A stretch of 64,000 nucleotides of DNA from Caminibacter mediatlanticus TB-2 (GCF_005843985.1 NZ_CP040463.1:732001-796000); one strand, 5' to 3'. Positions 51,075-60,679 are shown, numbered from the stretch's first letter. Translations and numbers: made by a program. Notes: generated by a model from the letters alone, not told the origin.

Positions 51075-52193
51075 TTGAAAGAAAAAATTTTAGAAAAGTT
51101 AAAAGAGGTAATTTACCCGGGTTTTAAAAAAAGTGTGATAGATTTTGGATTTGTAAAAGAGGTAGAAGTTAGTGAAGATAATAAAAAAGCAATAATTACT
51201 TATCAAATTCCATCAACTGATGATGTGGTTGCACAAAAATTAAATGATGCAACAATTGATAAATTAAAAGAGATAGGAATTGAAGCTACTACTCAAATAA
51301 TTAGACCAAAAAAACCAAGAGAGACATCAAGTAGAGGTGTTAACAAAATGCCAAATGTAAAAAGCTTTGTAATGGTGTCTTCTGGAAAAGGTGGGGTTGG
51401 AAAATCAACTACTGCTGTAAACTTAGCGCTATCTCTTGCAAAAGAAGGTAAAAAAGTAGGAATACTTGATGGTGATATTTATGGACCAAATGTTGCAAGA
51501 ATGCTTGGAATGGCTGATAAAAAACCAGAAGTAATTGGAAATAAAGTAAAACCATTTGAGAATTATGGAGTTAAATTTATTTCAATGGCTAACTTACTGC
51601 CAGAGGGTAAAGCACTAATGTGGAGAGGTGCTATGCTTGTAAAAGCTCTCCAACAATTTATGGAAGATGTTGATTGGGGTGAGCTTGATATATTAGTTAT
51701 TGATATGCCACCAGGCACAGGAGATGCTCAAATGACAATGGCTCAACAAGTACCAGTAACAGCAGGTGTTGCAGTTACTACTCCTCAAACAGTAGCAGTT
51801 GATGATGCAAAAAGAAGTATGGATATGTTTAAACAGCTTCATATACCAATTGCAGGTGTTATTGAAAATATGAGTGGATTTATATGTCCAAATTGTAATT
51901 CTAAATATGATATTTTTGGAAGTGGAGCAGCTGAGAAATTAGCAAGTGAATATGATACAAAAATCTTAGCAAAAATTCCTATCGAACCTGCAATTAGAGA
52001 AGGTGGAGATAAAGGTGAGCCAATTGTTGTTAGCAGACCAAATAGTGAAAGTGCAAAAGAATTTCAAAAAGCTGCAAAAGAATTATTAAAATTTATTGAT
52101 TATGTGCATAGTCAAGACTTAGCAGGTAATGAAATGATTCAGCCAATTTACGGAGTAAATGGAACTCCAAGTGCATGTAGTGTTAATAGATAA
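51075..52193 (+). CDS. mrp: Mrp/NBP35-family Fe-S cluster carrier ATPase
   Basis: The 372-aa protein has an N-terminal MIP18-like (DUF59) domain and a P-loop NTPase with SSGKGGVGKSTTAVNLA near residue 100, IDMPPGTGDAQM, and the CPNC cluster-binding pair near residue 273. ApbC/Mrp proteins carry [4Fe-4S] clusters to targets, which are plentiful here. The start is TTG with AAAAAAGGAG upstream. Confidence 0.94.
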   Translation: MKEKILEKLKEVIYPGFKKSVIDFGFVKEVEVSEDNKKAIITYQIPSTDDVVAQKLNDATIDKLKEIGIEATTQIIRPKKPRETSSRGVNKMPNVKSFVMVSSGKGGVGKSTTAVNLALSLAKEGKKVGILDGDIYGPNVARMLGMADKKPEVIGNKVKPFENYGVKFISMANLLPEGKALMWRGAMLVKALQQFMEDVDWGELDILVIDMPPGTGDAQMTMAQQVPVTAGVAVTTPQTVAVDDAKRSMDMFKQLHIPIAGVIENMSGFICPNCNSKYDIFGSGAAEKLASEYDTKILAKIPIEPAIREGGDKGEPIVVSRPNSESAKEFQKAAKELLKFIDYVHSQDLAGNEMIQPIYGVNGTPSACSVNR

Positions 52194-52929
52194 CTACTTT
52201 TCTTTCTTTATAGATGCAAATTTTTGCATCTATTTCATAAATTTCTTTTAAAGTTGAAGGAGTTATAATACTTTCGTCTCCTTCATAAATAATCTTTTTA
52301 TCTTTAATCATCATAAATTTGTCACAATATTTTAAAGATAGATTTATGTCGTGAATTATTATTAATGTAATTAAATTATTTTTTTTAGTAGTTTCTTTTA
52401 TGTAATCTAAAATTTCAATTTGATTTTTAATATCCAGATTATTAGTTGGTTCATCGAAAAGTAAAATTTCACTTTGTTTTACTAACTCTTTTGCTATCAT
52501 GACTTTTTGAAGTTCTCCACCACTTAATTCATTTGTTTTTTTGTTTTGAATATCTTTTAGATTTAGTTTTTCAATAATTTGCTCAACTTTTTTTATATCC
52601 TCTTTGGATGGAGAAAAAGAAAAATATGGTTTTCTACCAAGTAGGAGAGTTTCATATACACTTAAAAATCCTCCATTTTGAGTTTGTGAAACATAACTAA
52701 GTTTTTTTGCTAATTTTTTATTTGAAATTTTATGTAAATCTTTATTTGATAGATACACTTTGCCTTTATTTGGAAGAAGTTTTGCAATATATTTAAGAAG
52801 AGTAGATTTGCCAACTCCGTTTTTCCCTAAAATACCAACAACTTCTCCTCTTTTTACTTTAAATGTTACATTGTTTAATATTTCTTTACTTTTTAAATTT
52901 ACTTTTATATTATCGATTACTAAATACAT
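52183..52929 (-). CDS. Iron-siderophore/heme/cobalamin-type ABC transporter ATPase
   Basis: The 248-aa ATPase has Walker A GKNGVGKST, signature LSGGELQKV and Walker B ILLFDEPTNNLD of the FepC/BtuD group. It is the third gene of a binding protein - permease - ATPase operon. Cargo cannot be fixed; iron chelates are the commonest. Confidence 0.93.
   Translation of the reverse strand: MYLVIDNIKVNLKSKEILNNVTFKVKRGEVVGILGKNGVGKSTLLKYIAKLLPNKGKVYLSNKDLHKISNKKLAKKLSYVSQTQNGGFLSVYETLLLGRKPYFSFSPSKEDIKKVEQIIEKLNLKDIQNKKTNELSGGELQKVMIAKELVKQSEILLFDEPTNNLDIKNQIEILDYIKETTKKNNLITLIIIHDINLSLKYCDKFMMIKDKKIIYEGDESIITPSTLKEIYEIDAKICIYKERKVVIY
52210..52233 (+). terminator. Hairpin behind mrp
   Basis: ATAGATGCAA pairs with TTGCATCTAT (10 bp) around a 4-nt loop (A,TTT), 17 nt after the mrp stop and inside the 3' end of the convergent ABC ATPase gene. 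Only a short T-tract follows. It likely ends mrp transcripts. Confidence 0.45.
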
Positions 52930-53883
52930 CTATTTCCTTAAATTGATTAAAAGATATAAAAAGAGTGGTGCTCCAATAAAAGAGGTTAGTATTCCAACAG
53001 GAATAGTTATTGGAAGGAGAATAGTCCTTGCTAAGGTATCAGAAATTACAAGTAAAATTGCTCCAATTATAGCGCTAAGAGGGAGTAAAAATCTATAATC
53101 TCCTATAAAAATTCTTACGATATGTGGAGCGATAAGACCAATAAATCCTATTATTCCAAAATAAGCTACATTAATTGCAGTTAAAAGTGTGGCTATTAAT
53201 AAAGAAATTATTGTAAGTTTTTTAACATTAACTCCAAGATTTTGAGCATATTTTATTTCTAATGCATTATATTCCCATCTTTTATAATAGATAAAAATAA
53301 AACTTAAAACAAAAATTATAAATATAATTAAAATATTTTGATATGTGGCTTTTGATAAGTCTCCAAAAGACCAATTAATAATTTCACTTAACTCATTTTC
53401 ATCTGAAATGTATTGTAAAAACATACTTAAAGCATTAAAAAAAGCACTAATTGCAATACCGGCTAAAATTAGCCCCTCAGCTGAAAATACTTTTTTTGCA
53501 AGTATTAAAATTGCTATTATTACAATAATAGCTCCAAAAAAAGCTAAAATAGATATAGATAATTCATTTTTAAAAAAAATAACTCCTAAACTTGCCCCAA
53601 ATAAAGCGCCATGACTTATTCCAAGTGTAAAAGGAGAAGCAAGAGGGTTTTTTAAAACTGCTTGCATTATAGCACCAGCAATACCTAAACTTGCACCACA
53701 AACAATAGCGCCTAAAACTCTTGGAATTCTAATTTCAAAAATTATAAAATAGTTTTCTTTAAAATGATTAATATCAATAAAACTATCTCCAATTTGTATT
53801 GCTAAAAAAGAGATTAATAATAAAGAAATAAAAAAAGAAAGAGTAATAATAGTTAGTTTGTTAGTTTTTTTGTAATAATTCAA
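52930..53883 (-). CDS. FecCD-family ABC transporter permease
   Basis: The 317-aa permease has about nine helices. FEIRIPRVLGAIVCGASLGIAGA (family pattern R.PR...A...G..L..SG, about residues 47-69), NPLASPFTLGISHGA and FIGLIAPHIVRIFIGDYR are diagnostic of FecCD. It follows the binding-protein gene with a 23-nt overlap and touches the ATPase gene. Confidence 0.95.
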   Translation of the reverse strand: MNYYKKTNKLTIITLSFFISLLLISFLAIQIGDSFIDINHFKENYFIIFEIRIPRVLGAIVCGASLGIAGAIMQAVLKNPLASPFTLGISHGALFGASLGVIFFKNELSISILAFFGAIIVIIAILILAKKVFSAEGLILAGIAISAFFNALSMFLQYISDENELSEIINWSFGDLSKATYQNILIIFIIFVLSFIFIYYKRWEYNALEIKYAQNLGVNVKKLTIISLLIATLLTAINVAYFGIIGFIGLIAPHIVRIFIGDYRFLLPLSAIIGAILLVISDTLARTILLPITIPVGILTSFIGAPLFLYLLINLRK

Positions 53884-54892
53884 GTTTTTTTAATCCTCCA
53901 AGTTTTTTTGTCATAAGCGGATATACATTTTTACCTACTAAAAAAGTATAAATCTCATCTGCTTTTTTTTCTATATCAATATCTTTGAATTTTTGGGGGT
54001 CTAAAACTTTTCCAATAAAATATGTATCTAAATAAGCAGTTCCAATATTTGTCATATAGAGATTATAAGGTAATATTCCATATGTTTGATGTTGTTTAAA
54101 TGCTTGTAAATTTTTGTATTTAAAAAGTTCTTTTTTTACTAATTTTAATCCACTTTCATCAATAAAGATTATATCAGGATTTACTTTATATAAAGTTTCA
54201 AGTGAGATATTAAATGGTGATTTGATATTTTTTGAGATTACATTTTTTATCCCTAATATTTCAAACGGAGGAAATTTTGAGATTGTAGTAGTTAAACTAT
54301 GAAGACCTTTAAATGCTACTGCTCCAATATAAACTTTTTTGTTAATATTAATTTTTCTATTTTCTAAATCTTTTTGCATATCATTAATGAAATTTATTAC
54401 ATCATTTGCTCTTTTTTCTTTATTTAATACTTTTCCAAGAGCTTTTATAGAGTTAAAAAATTTTTTGTTTGCAAAATTTCCTATATTTCCGTATGTAATT
54501 ACAAATACAGGGATTCCTGTTTTTTTTGAAATTAAATTAGCATAACTTTTATTAATATATCCTGCAATAATTACATCTGGTTTTATAGAAATAATTTTTT
54601 CTAAGTTAGGATTAGGATTTGGTCCTCCAACACCAATAACAGGTAATTTTAATAGGAATTTATTAGCAGCAATATAAGGTCTTGCATATGGCATAAATTT
54701 TTTTTCTTTGAATTCTATTCCAACAACTTTATTTTGAGATTTTAAATAAACAACCATTCTTAATGCACCAGGACCAATTGCAACTATTTTGTTTACTTTT
54801 TCAGGCATATTTACTTCTCTACCTAATGAATCTTTTATAATTTTTGCGTTTATAAAAATAATTGTTATTAAAAATATAATTAATTTTTTCAT
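53861..54892 (-). CDS. Periplasmic metal-chelate-binding protein of the ABC importer
   Basis: The 343-aa protein has a signal peptide (LIIFLITIIFINA) and a BtuF/FhuD-type fold: SLGREVNMPEKVNKIVAIGP, IISIKPDVIIAGY and the long connecting helix. LETLYKVNPDIIFIDE near residue 220 belongs to the second lobe. No TonB receptor is adjacent. Confidence 0.92.
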   Translation of the reverse strand: MKKLIIFLITIIFINAKIIKDSLGREVNMPEKVNKIVAIGPGALRMVVYLKSQNKVVGIEFKEKKFMPYARPYIAANKFLLKLPVIGVGGPNPNPNLEKIISIKPDVIIAGYINKSYANLISKKTGIPVFVITYGNIGNFANKKFFNSIKALGKVLNKEKRANDVINFINDMQKDLENRKININKKVYIGAVAFKGLHSLTTTISKFPPFEILGIKNVISKNIKSPFNISLETLYKVNPDIIFIDESGLKLVKKELFKYKNLQAFKQHQTYGILPYNLYMTNIGTAYLDTYFIGKVLDPQKFKDIDIEKKADEIYTFLVGKNVYPLMTKKLGGLKKLELLQKN

Positions 54893-54976
54893 GACAGCTC
54901 CAAGGGAAGAGATTTTTTAAAATGGTAAGTTTATTATACTTCTAAAAATTAAAAATTTCTTAAAAACTTTAAAAAC

Positions 54977-55840
54977 TTATATAAATTTAGGACTAAATAT
55001 GAAACTTTTAAGAGAGGAATTGATATATTCTTTTGGTGGAGAGATTTTTTCTTTAAATTTATAGTTTGAGTTATTTTCAATTAAGTTTATAAATTCTTTT
55101 TTTTTTATTTTAGGGTCATTGATACAGGCTAAAAGAGTAGTGTTAGTGTGAGATATATTATTTAGTTTTTTAATGATTTTTATGTAATCTTTACTTGCAA
55201 TAAAACTTCCTTTTTGATGAGTAGGAGGGTCAATAATAATAATATCAAACTTACCTAAATTTTCTATTTTTTTTAGAGATTTTAAAATATTATAAGGCAA
55301 AAATTTTATAGTTTTATCATATAAATTATTTATTTGATGATTATGCATTCCTATACTTAAAGCAGACTTTGACATATCAATATTTATAACTTCTTTTGCA
55401 TTACCTTTTTTAGCAAATAATGAAAATCCACAAGTATAAGCAAAAAGATTTAATACTCTTTTATTGGTAGATGTAGTTTCAATATACTTTCTTGCATTCT
55501 TACTATCACCAAAATAGCCAATGTTTTGATTATAAAAATTTAGTTTGAATTTTATGTTATTTTCTATTGCGTAATAGATTTTTGGGATTTCTCCTTTAAT
55601 TGCAAAAGTTTCATTTGTAAATCTTTTTTTGATTATTATGTGAGGATATTTCTTAGTATTTTTTAAAAATTCTATAATTTCTTCTTCTAAATTATTTTTT
55701 TCAAAAAATTGAACAAATAAAATTTCATTAATACTATCAATTGTTAAAAAAGGATATGTTTTTTCTCCTCTTCCATGATATAGTCTTTTAAATTCTTCAT
55801 TAGTAGGAGTATTTAATATTTTTTCTAAAAATTCTTTCAT
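54977..55840 (-). CDS. SAM-dependent methyltransferase (RlmI/RlmK-like)
   Basis: The 287-aa protein shows RVLNLFAYTCGFSLFAKKG (motif I) and FDIIIIDPPTHQKGSF (motif IV, DPP), as in the large-subunit rRNA m5C/m2G methyltransferase group. The N-terminus lacks a PUA domain, so it is a shorter relative. The target is not known. The gene stands alone between the ABC operon and the lpxB group. Confidence 0.85.
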   Translation of the reverse strand: MKEFLEKILNTPTNEEFKRLYHGRGEKTYPFLTIDSINEILFVQFFEKNNLEEEIIEFLKNTKKYPHIIIKKRFTNETFAIKGEIPKIYYAIENNIKFKLNFYNQNIGYFGDSKNARKYIETTSTNKRVLNLFAYTCGFSLFAKKGNAKEVINIDMSKSALSIGMHNHQINNLYDKTIKFLPYNILKSLKKIENLGKFDIIIIDPPTHQKGSFIASKDYIKIIKKLNNISHTNTTLLACINDPKIKKKEFINLIENNSNYKFKEKISPPKEYINSSLKSFIFSPKFI

Positions 55841-55880
55841 TTTGTTTCTTTTTGATAGAATTATATAAAAAAGGCTTAGA

Positions 55881-56018
55881 ATGTGTATGCAAACTAAATT
55901 TGGATGTTGTTTAATTGATGGAGAGGTAGTTGAGAAAAAGCAAAGAAAAGTTAAAAAAAAGTTTAAACAAAAGAAAAGTAAAAAAGTAATTTATCAAACA
56001 AAAGTAGAGTTTGAATGA
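55881..56018 (+). CDS. Small basic Cys-containing protein, 45 aa, upstream of lpxB
   Basis: An ORF with AAAAAAGG 8 nt before ATG encodes MCMQTKFGCC, then a very Lys-rich segment (KVKKKFKQKKSKK), and stops with an ATGA overlap with lpxB. Three Cys fall in the first ten residues. The good ribosome-binding site and exact overlap argue for a real gene. I know no family; an RNA- or metal-binding peptide is possible. Confidence 0.55.
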   Translation: MCMQTKFGCCLIDGEVVEKKQRKVKKKFKQKKSKKVIYQTKVEFE

Positions 56019-57043
56019 GAGTTTTAGTAAGTGCGATTGAGCCAAGTGCAAATTTGCATTTAAGATATATCTTAAATGAATGGAAAATAGAAAATGGAAA
56101 ATGGAAAATAGAGGGAGTATTTGATAGAAATTTAGGAGAGCCGATTGTAGATAGCAATGAATTTAATGTAATGGGTTTTTTTGATGTAATTCCAAAAATC
56201 AATTTAGCTAAAAAAACAATTAATAAATTAGCTGAAATGTCAAAAAACGTAGATAAAGTTTTGCTTATAGATGCACCTTCATTTAATTTACGTCTTGCTA
56301 AAAAAATAAAAGAAATAAATCCAAAAATTGAAATAATTTATTATATTTTGCCAAAAGTTTGGGCTTGGAAGAGAGGAAGAATTAGAGAAGTTAATAAATA
56401 TATTGATAAAAAAGCTTATATATTTCCATTTGAGAGAGAGTTTTGGAGTGATGGAATATATGTAGGAAATCCACTTCTTGATGAGATTAAAGAGTTTAGG
56501 GACAGGGAGATTAAAAATAAAGTTGCTTTTTTACCTGGAAGTAGAAAAAGTGAAATTAAAAATTTAATGCCTATTTTTAAAGAGTTAGCTAAAAAAATTG
56601 ATAAAGAAAAAGTTTTAGTAATTCCTTCTATTTATAAAGGAAAGATAGAAAAAATTTATGGAAATGTAAGTGAATTTGAAATTTGTTTTGATACAAAAAG
56701 AGCATTATTAAATAGTGATTTTGCTTATATTTGTAGTGGGACTGCAACTCTTGAAGCAGCAATAATTGGAGTGCCTTTTGTTTTGATGTATAAGACAAGA
56801 TGGATTGAATATTTAATTGCAAAAAGCTTAGTAAAACTTAATTATGTAGGGCTTGCAAATATAATTTTTGAGAGGGAAAATTTAGGAGAGTTTCACAAAG
56901 AGTATTTGCAAAGTTTTGATATAAATGAACTTCTTAAAGATTATAAAAATAATAATTTAGAAGAGTTTAGAGAAAAATCAAAAAAATTAAGAGAGATTTT
57001 AAAATTTGGTAGTAGTAAAAATGTAGCTAAATTACTTTTTTGA
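56015..57043 (+). CDS. lpxB: Lipid-A-disaccharide synthase
   Basis: LpxB joins lipid X and UDP-diacylglucosamine in lipid A synthesis. VSAIEPSANLHLRY at the start, YYILPKVWAWKRGR, FLPGSRKSEIKNLMP and YICSGTATLEAAIIGVPFVLMYK are family motifs. At 342 aa it matches Campylobacterota forms. Between the first helix and the second strand it holds an in-frame micro-repeat reading EWKIENGKWKIEG, absent from other LpxB proteins I know. Confidence 0.94.
   Translation: MRVLVSAIEPSANLHLRYILNEWKIENGKWKIEGVFDRNLGEPIVDSNEFNVMGFFDVIPKINLAKKTINKLAEMSKNVDKVLLIDAPSFNLRLAKKIKEINPKIEIIYYILPKVWAWKRGRIREVNKYIDKKAYIFPFEREFWSDGIYVGNPLLDEIKEFRDREIKNKVAFLPGSRKSEIKNLMPIFKELAKKIDKEKVLVIPSIYKGKIEKIYGNVSEFEICFDTKRALLNSDFAYICSGTATLEAAIIGVPFVLMYKTRWIEYLIAKSLVKLNYVGLANIIFERENLGEFHKEYLQSFDINELLKDYKNNNLEEFREKSKKLREILKFGSSKNVAKLLF
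56077..56113 (+). repeat. GAAAATGGA micro-repeat inside lpxB
   Basis: Tandem units TGGAAAATAGAAAATGGAAA and ATGGAAAATAGAG are read in frame as WKIENGKWKIE in LpxB. Same unit as at 14615, 16165, 23671 and 28660. Confidence 0.75.
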
Positions 57044-57107
57044 TATAATTATAAATCTCTCTATGGATTTTTCCATTTAAAAAATTATGTTAAATAAAGG
57101 GGTAGTT

Positions 57108-57596
57108 ATGAAAGAGCCAATGACTAAGTATGGTTATGAAAAATTAAGCAAAGAACTTGAATATTTAAAAACTGTTGCAAGACCTGAGGTTGCAAAAGAG
57201 ATTGATGCAGCAAGAGAGCTTGGAGATTTAAAAGAAAATGCGGAATATCACGCAGCAAAAGAGAAACAAGCTCATATTGAAAGAAGAATAGCAGAACTTA
57301 GTGATATTTTAAGTAGAGCTGTGGTAGTAGACCCAAAAGAACACGCTCATGATAGAGTTTCATTTGGAAGTACTGTTTATTTAGTAGATTTAGATAGTGA
57401 TGAAGAGTTTAAATATACAATTGTTGGAGCACCAGAAGCTGACCCTGATAAAGGTCTTATATCTTATAACTCTCCACTTGCAAAAGCTTTAATAGGAAAA
57501 CATGTAGGAGATGAGGTAGAAGTTAATTTACCAAGTGGAACAAAGTATTATGAGATTGAAAAAATTTGTTTTGAAGATATCTGTTTTACAGAGTAA
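57108..57596 (+). CDS. greA: Transcription elongation factor GreA
   Basis: GreA rescues backtracked RNA polymerase. EPMTKYGYEKLSKELEYLK begins the coiled coil, LGDLKENAEYHAAKEKQ carries the acidic tip, and SYNSPLAKALIGKHVGDEVEV ends the C-terminal domain. The ATG with AAAGGGG at 57096-57102 gives the usual length of 162 aa. TATAAT at 57044-57049 may be the -10 box. Confidence 0.95.
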   Translation: MKEPMTKYGYEKLSKELEYLKTVARPEVAKEIDAARELGDLKENAEYHAAKEKQAHIERRIAELSDILSRAVVVDPKEHAHDRVSFGSTVYLVDLDSDEEFKYTIVGAPEADPDKGLISYNSPLAKALIGKHVGDEVEVNLPSGTKYYEIEKICFEDICFTE

Positions 57597-57605
57597 AGGT
57601 AAATA

Positions 57606-58034
57606 ATGAAGTTAAAAGTAAAAAAACTAAAAAATGATGCAATTTTGCCAAAATATCAAACTGATGAAGCTGCTGGATTTGATTTGCATTCAATTGAAAA
57701 TGTAGTAATTAAAGTAGGTGAGAGAAAATTAATTTCAACTGGTCTTGCTTTTGAGATTGAAAAAGGATTTGAAGCTCAAATTAGACCAAGAAGTGGTCTT
57801 GCTTTTAAATATGGAATTACAGTATTAAATTCTCCTGGGACAATAGATAGTGATTACAGAGGTGAGATTAAAGTACTTCTTATTAATTTAGGAGAAGAAG
57901 ATTTTGAGATAAAAAAAGGAGATAGAATATCACAAGTTGTTATTGCACCTGTTATTCAAGCTGAAATTATTGAGGTTGAAATTTTAAGTAATACTCAAAG
58001 AGGCTCAGGTGGATTTGGAAGCACTGGAAAATAG
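57606..58034 (+). CDS. dut: dUTP diphosphatase
   Basis: The trimeric enzyme removes dUTP. Five motifs are in order: [46 protein letters not shown] and [11 protein letters not shown]. Length 142 aa is normal. It begins 9 nt after greA. Confidence 0.96.
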   Translation: MKLKVKKLKNDAILPKYQTDEAAGFDLHSIENVVIKVGERKLISTGLAFEIEKGFEAQIRPRSGLAFKYGITVLNSPGTIDSDYRGEIKVLLINLGEEDFEIKKGDRISQVVIAPVIQAEIIEVEILSNTQRGSGGFGSTGK

Positions 58035-58043
58035 GAGGAGATT

Positions 58044-59021
58044 TTGATTAATATAGCAATTGTAGGGGCAAGTGGATATACAGGGCTTGAACTTATAAAA
58101 ATTTTACTAAATCATCCAGAATTTAGTATAAAAGGGCTTTTTGGAAGTAGTGGTGGTGAGAGGATTGAAGAGATATATCCAGCATTAAAAGGGGCATTTG
58201 AAGCTGAAATTGAAAAATTAGATATAGAAAAATTAAAAAGTTTTGATTTAGTATTTTTAGCAGTTCCACATAAAACTGCAATGAGTATTGTTAAAGAAAT
58301 ATATGGACATACAAAAATAGTTGATTTTTCAGCTGATTATAGATTAAATCAAAAAAATTATGAAAATTTCTATTGCTCTCATATTGACCCTGTAAATTTA
58401 GAAAATTCAGCTTATGGGCTTCCTGAAATTTTTAGAGAGTTTATAAAAAATAAAACTCTTATAGCAAATCCAGGATGTTATCCAACAGCTACAATACTTG
58501 CTCTTTATCCATTTTTAGATTATATTGAAGATGGTGTTTTTATTGATGCAAAAAGTGGAGTTAGTGGAGCTGGTAAAAAACTTAGTGAAACTACACATTT
58601 TGTAAAAGATAACGAAAATTTTTTTGCTTATAATCCAATAAAACATCGCCATTCAATTGAAATTTCAGAAAAAACAGGGCTTAATGTAACTTTTGTGCCA
58701 CAACTCTTACCTATAACAAGAGGAATGCAAATTAGTATCTATGCTAAATTAAAATGTGATATAGACCCACTTGAAGTTTTAAATGACACTTACAAAAATG
58801 AAAAATTTATAAGAATTTGTAATAAGCCAGTTGAAATTAAGCAAGTAATTGGAACACATTATTGCGATATATTTGCTATGAAAAATGGTAATATGCTTTT
58901 TATAAATAGTGTAATTGATAATTTACTAAGAGGGGCTTCTTCTCAAGCTGTTGCAAATGCAAATTTAATATGCGGATTAGATGAAAGTTTAGGACTTCCT
59001 AAAATTGCTTATATACCATAG
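58044..59021 (+). CDS. argC: N-acetyl-gamma-glutamyl-phosphate reductase
   Basis: ArgC makes N-acetylglutamate semialdehyde for arginine synthesis. VGASGYTGLELIKILLNHP binds NADP; IANPGCYPTA holds the catalytic Cys and PIKHRHSIEI the general-base region. Length 325 aa. The start is TTG with AGGAGG 6 nt upstream. Confidence 0.95.
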   Translation: MINIAIVGASGYTGLELIKILLNHPEFSIKGLFGSSGGERIEEIYPALKGAFEAEIEKLDIEKLKSFDLVFLAVPHKTAMSIVKEIYGHTKIVDFSADYRLNQKNYENFYCSHIDPVNLENSAYGLPEIFREFIKNKTLIANPGCYPTATILALYPFLDYIEDGVFIDAKSGVSGAGKKLSETTHFVKDNENFFAYNPIKHRHSIEISEKTGLNVTFVPQLLPITRGMQISIYAKLKCDIDPLEVLNDTYKNEKFIRICNKPVEIKQVIGTHYCDIFAMKNGNMLFINSVIDNLLRGASSQAVANANLICGLDESLGLPKIAYIP

Positions 59022-59031
59022 GAATAATTAA

Positions 59032-59754
59032 TTGAAAATTAAAAATGTAGAATTAAAAAATGGTGCAGTTTTTATAGCTGATGTGCATTATAAAAAAGGG
59101 AATAAAGAATTTTTAGATGTACTTCAATCTTTTATTAATAATCCTCCTCCTCAAATTTTCTTTCTTGGTGATATCTTTCATCTTCTATTGCCATTTAATT
59201 TTTTAATCAAAGAAAATATTGATGCAATTAATCTTATAAATCAACTTGCATCAAAAACAGAAGTATATTATACACCAGGCAACCATGATTTTAATATAGA
59301 AAAAATTTTTATAAATGTCGTCATTTCAGATGCATTTGTAGATGAAAAAAAATCTATTTTTTTAACTCATGGAGACTTAACAGATAAAGATATATTTTAT
59401 AAACTTTATGTGTTAATTATTAGAAACTATTTAGGTAATCAGTTATTAAATATATTAAGTTTAAATTTTATAAATAACTGGTTATTTAAAAAAATTCTAC
59501 AAAAAAAAATAAAATGTACTAAAATTTCTAATTTTTCTCTAAAAGTAAAATCAAAAATTGCCGATATAAGTTACAAGAACCTTATTGAAGGACATTATCA
59601 CCAAAATATATTTTTAGATTTTGGTGATAAGGCTTATTTTAATTTAGGTGCATATGTATGTGATAAAAGCTATTTTATTTATGAAGATTTAGCAATAAAG
59701 GAAAAAAATGGCAATAGAAGACAAAACATTAAAGGTTGGCTCAAACGAACTTGA
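59032..59754 (+). CDS. LpxH-like UDP-2,3-diacylglucosamine pyrophosphatase (metallophosphoesterase)
   Basis: The 240-aa calcineurin-like protein has the metal motifs in order: FIADVHY, FLGDIFH, TPGNHDF, LTHGD and EGHYHQ. It likely cleaves UDP-diacylglucosamine to lipid X, the substrate of LpxB two kilobases upstream. TTG start. Its 3' end overlaps cheV by 47 nt. Confidence 0.85.
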   Translation: MKIKNVELKNGAVFIADVHYKKGNKEFLDVLQSFINNPPPQIFFLGDIFHLLLPFNFLIKENIDAINLINQLASKTEVYYTPGNHDFNIEKIFINVVISDAFVDEKKSIFLTHGDLTDKDIFYKLYVLIIRNYLGNQLLNILSLNFINNWLFKKILQKKIKCTKISNFSLKVKSKIADISYKNLIEGHYHQNIFLDFGDKAYFNLGAYVCDKSYFIYEDLAIKEKNGNRRQNIKGWLKRT

Positions 59755-60676
59755 ACTTGTAGATTTTAGACTTTTTAAAAAAGAACCAGATGGTAGGATA
59801 TATGAAGGTATATATGGTATAAATGTTGCAAAAGTTAGAGAAATTATTAAGATGCCTGAGCTAACGGAATTACCAGGTAGTGATGAATTTATAGAAGGAA
59901 TTTTTGATTTAAGAGGAGTGGTAGTTCCTGTTGTAAATCTTGCGAAATGGATGGGAATAAAAGTACCAAGTAAAGATGAAGCGCCTATTAAAGAGAGAGT
60001 AATTATAACTGAATTTAATAATATATTAATAGGCTTTATAGTTCATGATGCTAAAAGAATAAGAAGAATTTCTTGGGCAGATATAGAACCAGCTTCTTTT
60101 TCTACTGCAACTCATGGAAAACTTGATAAAAGTAAAATAACTGGTATTACAAGAATAGAAAATGGCGAAATTCTTTTGATTTTAGATTTAGAAAGTATAG
60201 TAGAAGAGATGGGCTTTTTTGAATCAAACCTTGAAATTGATGAAGAAAAACTTGAAAAATTTAGTGGAATAGTCCTTTTAATAGATGACTCACCAACAGC
60301 AAGAAGAATTGAAAAAGAAGCGTTAGAAAAAATGGGGTTTGATGTTATTGAAGCTGCAAATGGAGAAGAAGGTCTTCAAAAACTTGAAGAATTATATGCA
60401 GTATATGGAGAGAATTTATCTAATAAATTAAAACTAATTTTAAGTGATATAGAAATGCCGAAAATGGATGGGTATCATATGGCAGCAAGAATTCATCAAG
60501 ATAAAAGATTTAGAGATGTACCTTTAATTTTTAGTTCTTCTATTTCTGATGCATTTAGTGATATAAGAGGAAAAGAAGTTGGAGCTGAGGGTTATTTAGT
60601 TAAGTTTAATCCTGATAAATTTTATGAGAAAATAAAAGAAGTTGTAAGTACTCATTCAAAAAAAGTGGAAGGATAA
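59708..60676 (+). CDS. cheV: Chemotaxis coupling/adaptation protein CheV
   Basis: CheV joins a CheW domain (residues about 15-165, with FDLRGVVVPVVNLAKWMG) to a receiver domain (VLLIDDSPTARR, then LILSDIEMPKMDGY with the phosphoacceptor Asp). It couples receptors to CheA and tunes adaptation. AAAGGAAAAAA precedes ATG. First of cheV-cheA-cheW. Confidence 0.95.
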   Translation: MAIEDKTLKVGSNELELVDFRLFKKEPDGRIYEGIYGINVAKVREIIKMPELTELPGSDEFIEGIFDLRGVVVPVVNLAKWMGIKVPSKDEAPIKERVIITEFNNILIGFIVHDAKRIRRISWADIEPASFSTATHGKLDKSKITGITRIENGEILLILDLESIVEEMGFFESNLEIDEEKLEKFSGIVLLIDDSPTARRIEKEALEKMGFDVIEAANGEEGLQKLEELYAVYGENLSNKLKLILSDIEMPKMDGYHMAARIHQDKRFRDVPLIFSSSISDAFSDIRGKEVGAEGYLVKFNPDKFYEKIKEVVSTHSKKVEG

Positions 60677-60679
60677 AAG

